Shown one piece after another: positions 28,728 through 34,751 of a DNA stretch of 34,751 nt. The notes beneath the pieces were generated by a model. That model was not told the DNA's origin and ran no database searches. It saw nothing but the letters and a program-made list of their open reading frames with translations. Source of the stretch: Caldisericia bacterium. GTDB lineage: Bacteria > Caldisericota > Caldisericia > JAAYUI01. The translations under genes and the position numbers were made by a program. Where the stretch lies: contig JAGNLA010000015.1 of the NCBI GenBank assembly GCA_017999835.1, positions 1-34,751 on the forward strand. Direction: 5' to 3'. Position 1 is the first letter of the stretch, and each line of letters starts with the position of its first letter.

Positions 28728-30201
28728 CCTTCACCTTGGCGTTGAAACCTATGGCTACACAGGCGCAAACGGCATAAACTCAAGAATCGCAGACTATCTG
28801 TTCATGCTTGACAGCCTGGTTGCTACAGCTGTTTCAACAAAATTCGATGTTTTTCTCATCGCTGGCGACATCTTTGAAAACGAGCGACCATCAAACTACG
28901 TCGTAACAGAGTTTTCCAAACGCATAAGGGCATTGCTCGATGGTGGCGTCGCAGTCGTTATTACTCCTGGCAACCACGAAACCTCGTCATCGGCGAGGGT
29001 TCCGTCGGTGTTGGAGGTTATAAAGGCTTTAAAACCTTCAAAAGACGACAATCCTGAAATTGCCTGCCATGTAATCGGTTCCCAGCCAGCAAAACCTGGT
29101 GACATGGACACTCTAGGCGGTCTCCACATAATCCCCACAAGGTCTGGCAAACTTCAAATCCTTGCAATGCCCTACCCAAGGCGTTCTGAGCTTTTGACAG
29201 CCCAGGAGATGAAGGATTCGCCATCTCGAGAAGAGAGCAAAAACCTTGCAGCTGTCAAATACCTTCAAAGAACAATGTCCCTTGCATCCCTTGCCCAGCC
29301 TGGCATCCCTTCTATTTTTGTTGGACATTTTGGGGTCAAGGAAGCGCAGATGCAGCCTGGCAGAATGGGCTATCTTGCTGAGGATGTGGTTTTTTCGGCC
29401 TACGAGATAATGTCGGCTCTGTCGATGTCTAAAGCTGTGTTTACCTACATTGCTTTGGGTCATTATCACAACCCTCAGATGCCAACACCCAACCTTTCCG
29501 AGTCTGTCGAAGTTGAGGATCTGGATGGTCAGACTCAAATCATTTCTGGCATAAACCTTGACGCTGTTTACAAATATTCCAATTTTTCCAACATCGAGCC
29601 GCCTGAGGACAACCTGCTTTTGAGCAGGAAACCAGTTAAGTTTATACCTGACGTCTACAGTGGTTCACCGGCCAGACGCGATTTTTCCGATGGCACCATT
29701 CCGAGGAAATTTGTCGACATAGAAGTGACAGAAAATGATTGCGTCTTCAGGTTTGAAGACATCGACTCATCACGGTCTCTTCGCCAGCTGACCTTATCAA
29801 CTCATGAAAACTGGCAGGAGCAACTTGAGGAGAAGTTCACAAAGTCGTCCTTTTGGGGCAGGGCTTTCCAAGCGAGTAAAAAAGGTGAAACGCCAGAAGA
29901 GATTGAAAAACTCCTGGGTACGCCTTTGCCAATATTTCGCCTCAAAATTCCGGATAATGCACGGACACTTTGGCCAACCATGAAGAAATGGCTTGAAAGC
30001 CTGAACATGTTTGAACAGGTAAGAATGTACTGCCAACCAGTTGCAAAAGAGAGCAAGATGCTGACAATCTCTGTTGCCGAATCACCTGTTGATGCAGTTA
30101 AGAGATATGTTTCAACAAACGCCGATGAGTTCTACAAAGTTAACCGAGAAACAATCCTTCAGAGGGCTCAGGAGATTCTCCAGAAGTCGGGAGTCATCTG
30201 A
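28702..30201 (+). CDS. sbcD: DNA double-strand break repair nuclease SbcD/Mre11 subunit
   Basis: A 499-residue metallophosphoesterase. The phosphodiesterase motifs are all present: D9 and H11 in HTADLHLG, GDIFENERP (D56), GNHET (N91-H92), VGHFG and LGHYHNP. The protein is about 100 residues longer than E. coli SbcD; the extra length is in the middle and C-terminal parts that form the capping domain. It works with SbcC to cut hairpins and blocked DNA ends. Its start overlaps rsmI by 26 bases and its stop overlaps the sbcC ATG by one base. Confidence 0.95.
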   Translation: MIRILHTADLHLGVETYGYTGANGINSRIADYLFMLDSLVATAVSTKFDVFLIAGDIFENERPSNYVVTEFSKRIRALLDGGVAVVITPGNHETSSSARVPSVLEVIKALKPSKDDNPEIACHVIGSQPAKPGDMDTLGGLHIIPTRSGKLQILAMPYPRRSELLTAQEMKDSPSREESKNLAAVKYLQRTMSLASLAQPGIPSIFVGHFGVKEAQMQPGRMGYLAEDVVFSAYEIMSALSMSKAVFTYIALGHYHNPQMPTPNLSESVEVEDLDGQTQIISGINLDAVYKYSNFSNIEPPEDNLLLSRKPVKFIPDVYSGSPARRDFSDGTIPRKFVDIEVTENDCVFRFEDIDSSRSLRQLTLSTHENWQEQLEEKFTKSSFWGRAFQASKKGETPEEIEKLLGTPLPIFRLKIPDNARTLWPTMKKWLESLNMFEQVRMYCQPVAKESKMLTISVAESPVDAVKRYVSTNADEFYKVNRETILQRAQEILQKSGVI

Positions 30202-33101
30202 TGGTTCCGGTAAAGCTTGAAATCACCAACTTTATGTCCTACCAAGGCCATCACGAGCTGGATTTTACTGGTTTCAAGACAGCCTCCATTGTTGGCACCA
30301 ACGGCTCAGGAAAATCTGCAATTTTGGACGCAATTACCTGGGTACTTTTTGGTAAATCAAGAATAACCAAAGACGCAGAAAGAAAAGACAACGTCAGGGA
30401 ACGCAACGATGTAATCAATTGCTATTCATCATTTTGTCAGGTCAGCCTTGAGTTTGAACTCGAAGGCAAGCGGTATTTTGTAAACAGACGCATCGACCGA
30501 GGCAAGTCTGGTCAGGGTTTGCAGTTCAAGCTACTGACTGATGCAGGAGAAATCGATCTTCACGGCAAAGGTGCCTCAGACGCCGAGATTGAAAAAGAAC
30601 TTGGGGTGTCGTTCAAGGTTTTCCTGACCTCCAGCTTCATCACCCAGGGCGACAGCTCGCGTTTCATGGAGGCAAGCCCAAGGGAAAGAAGAGAGATTCT
30701 TGCCGAAATCCTTGAGTTGGATGTCTATGAGCGCTGCCTGGAACAGGCGTCCGAGATGTCCAAAGAAACCAAGAAAAATAAAGAGATTCTCGAAGACAAA
30801 CAAAAAATCTTGACCGAAGCAGCGCTTCTTGAACCTGATATAAAAAGAAAACTGGAATTGGCAAATGTTGAGCTGGCCGATGCCACAAGAGTCCTTGAGT
30901 CAAAAAAGATTGAACGGGAAAAGCTTGCTGCAGAGTTGGTGACGTTGGAAAACCAAATCGGTACCCTGCTAGATGACGAGAAGAAAAAAATCGATAGGGA
31001 AAAAGAGTCAGAGAAACTCGAAAAAGAGATAGCAAAGTGGCAGGAGGAGATTTCAAAAGCTCAGGCTGTGATTGACAAATCCGAAGAAATCGAATCTGGT
31101 TACGAACAGTTTGTCCAGTCAAAAAAAGAGCTTGATATGCTCAACGAAAAATCATCAGCCTTTGACAAACTGGAAAAAGAGGCGATTCTGCTTTCTTCAC
31201 AGATAAAACTCGAAGAGAACAATCTCCAAAACAGCCTGAACCAAAAAAAGATTGAATATGCCGAATCCCTGAACGCAACCCAGATGCTGCCTGAACTCGG
31301 TACAAAACTAGATTTGGCAAGAAACGATCAGAATTTGTTCGACCAGGCAAAGTCGGAGTTTGCTGAATTTGAAACAAGCATAATTTCTGTTGAGAAAGAT
31401 GTGTTGTTGTCGAAAACGAACTTTGACAACATAAGCAAAAAGATAAATACAAAACTGATAAGTGTAGGATTTGGCGATATTGTGGCAGTTGAAAAGGAAC
31501 TTTCAGATTTTGAAGCGCTCAGCAACCAACTTGCGGGGATGCAAACTGAGTTTGAAACAAACGAGGTCAATCTCGCAAGGATAAAAACTGAGATTGAGCT
31601 CGCAAAATCAGAAACTGCCCACCTAGCCGATGAAATAAAGCTGCTTGAGCAAGGCGAAACTGGAAACTGCCCATTGTGTGGTCAAGCTCTTGAAAAATCC
31701 AGACAGACTGAGCTCCTGGAAGAAAAAACAAACGGCAAAAAGAGCCTTTTAGACAAAACAATCACACTCGAACAAGAGATGAAGCAACTGAGCGAGAAAG
31801 TTGCAACGGATAAAGTAAAAATAACTCAGATAAAAAAACGTATTGACAAGAAACCCGAATTAGAAGCAATCTCACAGCTATCAATGGAACTGAATTCTGA
31901 AACTAAACAATTGGATGAAAACAAAAAATACCTCGAAAATCTTGAGCAGAAAAAGAAAGATTTTCTACTTGGCAAAGGTGGAATAATCTCAAGAAAGTCG
32001 CAAATTGAAACAAACATCCTGGCGTCCAGCCACAACCTAGAAGATGCAAAAAAGAAAGCTGAAAAAACTGAATCTCTAGGCGTTGAGATTTCATCATTGA
32101 AGGAGAAACTCGACACCAGAAATTTTGCAAAGTCCGAGCAGGAGCAGTTGGCAAGCGTTGAAAAAGAAAAGGAAGAGCTGGGTTTTGATGTTAGTTTATT
32201 AATCAAAGCAAAAGAACAATATCAGATATTTCTAGTTTTTGAAGACAAGAAGAAACTCCTGGACAGGGCAAAAGATTACGTCACAAGTGCGACGCCGGCT
32301 CTGACTCAGGCTACAGACCGAATAAATTCAGTAAAAATAGAGATTGTTCAAATAGATGAAAGAATTACCAATTTGCCATCTTTGAAAACCAGAAAATCAA
32401 GCCTGGATGAGCAGTTGAAGACCTGTAAGAGCAACGAACAAATATTAAGCCAGGACAGGGATGCCAGGATGACCCAGAAAAACAATCTGGAGCGTGATCT
32501 TGAACAGTCGCAGAAAGCAAAACTCGAGCTTGATGAGGTCTCAACAAAACTGATAAACACTGATAAGGAATTGAAGATCCTTGAAGAATGCAAAAAAATG
32601 TTTGGCACAGAAGGCATTCCGTCTCAGATTCTCGAAGGTGTGATACCTGAACTCCAAGAGATGGCAAACTCAATACTTACCGATATTTCTCAAGGACGTA
32701 TCGGCTCAGAGGGCATGAGATTGCAGATTGAAACAAGCCGAGAAGGCACGACAAAAACCTATAAAACTCTTGGTATTTCCATTACTGATGGACAAATAAG
32801 AAGACCGTATGAACTTTTCAGCGGTGGCGAAAGGTTCAGGGCTGACTTTGCCATAAGAATCGCGCTCTCACAGCTGCTTGCCGGTAGGTCGGGCAGGCGT
32901 ATGCGGACGCTTGTCATAGACGAGGGTTTTGGTACGCAAGATGATGAGGGCATTAGAAGGCTCATCGAAGCGATTCAGGATGTTGCGGAGAGATTTGACA
33001 AAGTGCTGGTAATATCACACGTTGATGAGATCAAAAACGCCTTTGAAAAACGCATACTTGTGCGTCGAAACGCTGAATCGTCAAGTTTTGAGTTGGTTTA
33101 G
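30201..33101 (+). CDS. sbcC: SMC-like ATPase SbcC/Rad50 subunit
   Basis: A 966-residue SMC-type ATPase. Walker A is GTNGSGKS (32-39) at the N-terminus and Q-loop residues follow in TQGDSSRFMEASPRERREIL. Two long coiled coils flank the zinc hook CPLCGQ (C490, C493), which lies at the middle of the protein. At the C-terminus are the signature LFSGGERFRAD, Walker B TLVIDEGFGTQDDEG and the switch histidine in VISHVDE. It tethers DNA ends and drives the nuclease SbcD. Its stop codon overlaps that of the convergent gene at 33098. Confidence 0.96.
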   Translation: MVPVKLEITNFMSYQGHHELDFTGFKTASIVGTNGSGKSAILDAITWVLFGKSRITKDAERKDNVRERNDVINCYSSFCQVSLEFELEGKRYFVNRRIDRGKSGQGLQFKLLTDAGEIDLHGKGASDAEIEKELGVSFKVFLTSSFITQGDSSRFMEASPRERREILAEILELDVYERCLEQASEMSKETKKNKEILEDKQKILTEAALLEPDIKRKLELANVELADATRVLESKKIEREKLAAELVTLENQIGTLLDDEKKKIDREKESEKLEKEIAKWQEEISKAQAVIDKSEEIESGYEQFVQSKKELDMLNEKSSAFDKLEKEAILLSSQIKLEENNLQNSLNQKKIEYAESLNATQMLPELGTKLDLARNDQNLFDQAKSEFAEFETSIISVEKDVLLSKTNFDNISKKINTKLISVGFGDIVAVEKELSDFEALSNQLAGMQTEFETNEVNLARIKTEIELAKSETAHLADEIKLLEQGETGNCPLCGQALEKSRQTELLEEKTNGKKSLLDKTITLEQEMKQLSEKVATDKVKITQIKKRIDKKPELEAISQLSMELNSETKQLDENKKYLENLEQKKKDFLLGKGGIISRKSQIETNILASSHNLEDAKKKAEKTESLGVEISSLKEKLDTRNFAKSEQEQLASVEKEKEELGFDVSLLIKAKEQYQIFLVFEDKKKLLDRAKDYVTSATPALTQATDRINSVKIEIVQIDERITNLPSLKTRKSSLDEQLKTCKSNEQILSQDRDARMTQKNNLERDLEQSQKAKLELDEVSTKLINTDKELKILEECKKMFGTEGIPSQILEGVIPELQEMANSILTDISQGRIGSEGMRLQIETSREGTTKTYKTLGISITDGQIRRPYELFSGGERFRADFAIRIALSQLLAGRSGRRMRTLVIDEGFGTQDDEGIRRLIEAIQDVAERFDKVLVISHVDEIKNAFEKRILVRRNAESSSFELV

Positions 33102-33595
33102 TAACCGGTATCTTTCTTGCTGGCCAGGAATTCCCCGAAATCCTTTGCTTTACGTTTTGCCTCCATTTCGTGGGCAACCGACGGACGGGTGAGGCTCCAG
33201 CCATAAAAACCAAGCAAAATGGCAAGCAAAGCCTGCAAGGCATAATAAACATAAGCAAAAGTTAAAGGCATTCCAAAAGCTATTTCTATTCTCCCATATT
33301 CCACCATGTACAGGCTCGTCATGGTCGTAATGAGATTCAGGATTCCAAGGATAAACCAAAGTACGAGAGCTTTCCTGTTGCCAAGCAATGTTTTGATCAA
33401 AATGAATATAATAAAACCACATGCAAAAAGTGAATAAATAAACAAAGCTATTTTTGATCCTTCAATCCAGTTGTTCAGCTGAGAATAAGCCCTGAATCCT
33501 TCAAACAAAACCAGCATTGATAGGATGATTGTAGAAACAAATCTTAGCGGTTTTGAAAGCTTGTTTTCTGGGTCAATTTTGCCAGATGCTGTCAT
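33098..33595 (-). CDS. Four-helix membrane protein, paralog of the next gene
   Basis: A 165-residue membrane protein with four predicted helices (FVSTIILSMLVLFEGF; KIALFIYSLFACGFIIFILI; ALVLWFILGILNLITTM; VYYALQALLAILLGFYGW) and a charged cytoplasmic tail AKRKAKDFGEFLASKKD. The tail motif A-D-F-G-x-F-L also ends the neighbouring protein (RDADFGKFLTE), so the two are paralogs. The start overlaps the upstream gene by 23 bases. The function is unknown. Confidence 0.78.
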   Translation of the reverse strand: MTASGKIDPENKLSKPLRFVSTIILSMLVLFEGFRAYSQLNNWIEGSKIALFIYSLFACGFIIFILIKTLLGNRKALVLWFILGILNLITTMTSLYMVEYGRIEIAFGMPLTFAYVYYALQALLAILLGFYGWSLTRPSVAHEMEAKRKAKDFGEFLASKKDTGY

Positions 33596-34097
33596 ACTTG
33601 TCTTTTCTATCCTGAATTACTTCTGTTAGGAACTTTCCAAAATCTGCGTCTCTGGGTTTTGATTTAATCTTGGATTCATCACCATAAAGGTGGTCTGTAA
33701 AGAAATAAACGACCAACACGACAATTGCGCCCACCTGGAGCAACATATAAAGATAAAAAACAATCTCCGGCATGCCAACCATTTGTGTAAAAGGTACCTT
33801 AACATTTTCTATTTTGCTGTACGGGATAATCGTTGTTATCTGCATATTAAGGGCAAGTGCAAAACTAACCAGGAACGGTCCGAGTTTTTTGCCTGCAATT
33901 GTGAATATGAGTGTCAGCAGTATCAGAAACATTGAAGCTATGTTGAAAGATAGCCCCATTGTTCCTGTAGATTCGACAATCTCTATTCTTTCAATTATCC
34001 TGATTGCTTCAAAAACCAGCAAAACCAGGAAAAACGCAGAAAGACCGAACCGCCATTTTGGACTGATTGTTTGTTTTTCGAAAGCTATAAATCTCAT
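33573..34097 (-). CDS. Four-helix membrane protein, first of a paralogous pair
   Basis: A 174-residue membrane protein, helices at WRFGLSAFFLVLLVFEAIRI, FNIASMFLILLTLIFTI, PFLVSFALALNM and VFYLYMLLQVGAIVVLVVYF. It ends in KPRDADFGKFLTEVIQDRKD, matching its neighbour. It carries a strong AAAGGAGG four bases before the ATG and a good promoter upstream. It forms a two-gene operon with the overlapping 33098-33595 gene. The family is not recognised. Confidence 0.8.
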   Translation of the reverse strand: MRFIAFEKQTISPKWRFGLSAFFLVLLVFEAIRIIERIEIVESTGTMGLSFNIASMFLILLTLIFTIAGKKLGPFLVSFALALNMQITTIIPYSKIENVKVPFTQMVGMPEIVFYLYMLLQVGAIVVLVVYFFTDHLYGDESKIKSKPRDADFGKFLTEVIQDRKDKYDSIWQN

Positions 34098-34113
34098 ATT
34101 TCCTCCTTTGGCA

Positions 34114-34141
34114 ATTATATCTAAATTATGGTTCTATGCAA
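34114..34141 (-). promoter_or_regulatory. Promoter of the two-gene membrane-protein operon
   Basis: Minus strand: TTGCAT (34136-34141), 16 bp, perfect TATAAT (34114-34119), about 16 bases before the ATG with a Shine-Dalgarno between. Confidence 0.65.
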
Positions 34142-34183
34142 TAATTAGCTACTATATAAAGTTTTTCTGTTAAAGCCTTGCTA

Positions 34184-34212
34184 TTGACTTTGGAGCCTTC
34201 ATGCATTAAGTT
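34184..34212 (+). promoter_or_regulatory. Promoter of the tRNA pair
   Basis: TTGACT (34184-34189), 17 bp, TAAGTT (34207-34212), about ten bases before the first tRNA nucleotide. Confidence 0.5.
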
Positions 34213-34222
34213 TTTATGGCAT

Positions 34223-34299
34223 TGCGGGATAGAGCAGCCTGGTAGCTCGTCGGGCCCATAACCCGGAGGTCGTTGGTTCAAATCCAACTCCCGCAACCA
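34223..34299 (+). tRNA. Initiator tRNA-fMet (CAT)
   Basis: A 77-base cloverleaf with encoded CCA. Acceptor TGCGGGA / TCCCGCA, D arm with GAGCAGCCTGGTAGCTC, anticodon loop CCCATAA. The anticodon stem ends in three consecutive G:C pairs (GGG / CCC), the hallmark of initiator tRNA. The first pair is T1:A72, a weak pair instead of the C:A mismatch of E. coli. The T loop is the usual TTCAAAT. Confidence 0.95.
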
Positions 34300-34310
34300 T
34301 GTCTATTTGT

Positions 34311-34386
34311 GCCCACGTAGCTCAGTTGGTAGAGCATGTCCTTGGTAAGGACAAGGTCAGCAGTCCGATTCTGCTCGTGGGCTCCA
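34311..34386 (+). tRNA. tRNA-Thr (GGT)
   Basis: A 76-base cloverleaf with encoded CCA. Acceptor GCCCACG / CGTGGGC, discriminator T, anticodon stem TGTCC / GGACA with loop TTGGTAA, T stem AGCAG / CTGCT. The T loop is TCCGATT, so position 55 is C instead of the near-universal U that becomes pseudouridine. It lies 11 bases after tRNA-fMet and upstream of tuf, an arrangement seen in many bacteria. Confidence 0.95.
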
Positions 34387-34456
34387 GTTGCAAGATCTGC
34401 ATAAACTGGGAAACTCTTTCTCGAAAATTCATGTATGAATTGTTATATTTTTTGAG

Positions 34457-34486
34457 TTGACTACGGACGAATTCCGATTATATACA
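34457..34486 (+). promoter_or_regulatory. tuf promoter
   Basis: TTGACT (34457-34462), 18 bp, TATACA (34481-34486). It predicts a leader of about 130 bases before tuf. Confidence 0.6.
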
Positions 34487-34572
34487 GACTGGCAAGAAAT
34501 AAGTGCAGACAAATTATGCTTTTGCCACCTAGAAAGCAGTGAGTGTCAAGCTTTGCAGCTCAAACCACCATC

Positions 34573-34593
34573 GCTTTAGGGGGAAAGTAAAGC
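34573..34593 (+). promoter_or_regulatory. Small hairpin in the tuf leader
   Basis: GCTTTA / TAAAGC with a nine-base G-rich loop lies 32 bases before the tuf ATG. It may affect translation of EF-Tu, but the stem is short and no known leader motif is recognised. Confidence 0.3.
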
Positions 34594-34624
34594 AATGTAA
34601 TGGGCACTAAAAGGAGATTTGCAA

Positions 34625-34751
34625 ATGGCAAAAGAAAAATTTGAACGAACGAAACCGCACGTCAACGTCGGAACCATTGGCCACATTGACCATGGCAAGA
34701 CCACGTTGACCTCGGCAATTACAAAAGTTCTTTCAACCCTTGGCAAAACAA
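34625..34751 (+). CDS. tuf: Elongation factor Tu, N-terminal part (cut by window end)
   Basis: The first 42 codons of EF-Tu: [19 protein letters not shown], then the GTP-binding P-loop GHIDHGKT (residues 19-26; many bacteria have GHVDHGKT). AAAAGGAGA precedes the ATG by seven bases. The gene runs off the right edge. Confidence 0.97.
   Translation, partial: MAKEKFERTKPHVNVGTIGHIDHGKTTLTSAITKVLSTLGKT

Noticed and set aside
1-34751. CRISPR array
   Set aside because: No series of regularly spaced identical repeats was seen; the only regular repeat is the coding 108-base period at 13840-15171.

Overview
The window is a stretch of bacterial chromosome of moderate GC that ends in the first codons of tuf (EF-Tu). 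The lineage cannot be fixed from this sequence alone. Secreted proteins carrying copper-amine-oxidase-N-like 'stalk' domains, lipoproteins with clear lipoboxes, an electron-bifurcating fixABCX set and the tRNA-fMet/tRNA-Thr/tuf arrangement point to an anaerobic or facultative heterotroph. Bacillota-like or Caldisericota-like groups are rich in stalk domains, but that placement is inference.

Layout. 1-101: C-terminal end of a probable transposase. 173-2545: secreted beta-propeller/Ig/stalk protein. 2834-4811: an unrecognised small protein and rarA. 4842-8980 (minus strand): four paralogous lipoproteins and a stalk + formylglycine-generating-enzyme-fold protein. 9042-9777: a frameshifted gene and a DUF4389 membrane protein. 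9994-13574: a patchy accessory region with an AT-rich DUF5131 (Gp37/Gp68) plus TcmP pair, an M42 aminopeptidase of ordinary composition, an AT-rich class III cyclase-like protein and a 3' fragment of a tRNA-Thr gene. 13840-15171: a protein with nine tandem 36-residue zinc ribbons. 15378-18811: fixX-C-B-A read on the minus strand. 19065-21457: a cluster of related small four-helix membrane proteins. 21477-23552: uvrB. 23772-26001: two more secreted stalk proteins, the first ending in a copied piece of the uvrB 5' end. 26113-33101: an operon of a TPR-like protein, a Roadblock-like protein, rsmI, sbcD and sbcC. 33098-34097: two small paralogous membrane proteins. 34223-34751: tRNA-fMet, tRNA-Thr(GGT) and the start of tuf.

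Genes working together. RarA, UvrB and SbcCD are DNA repair and replication-fork maintenance. FixABCX would couple NADH oxidation to reduction of quinone and of ferredoxin or flavodoxin. The stalk proteins form a set of modular surface proteins that share one domain and differ in their partner (propeller, FGE fold, CAP domain).

Two signals stand out. Several genes have a good promoter whose -10 hexamer lies only 6-8 bases before the ATG and no Shine-Dalgarno, so they are probably transcribed as leaderless mRNAs. In addition, a 104-bp piece of the uvrB 5' end, including its -10 box and first 30 codons, is duplicated about 1.07 kb away inside the 3' end of another gene. The coding differences between the copies are all synonymous in the uvrB frame, which suggests the piece came from a diverged but functional uvrB.
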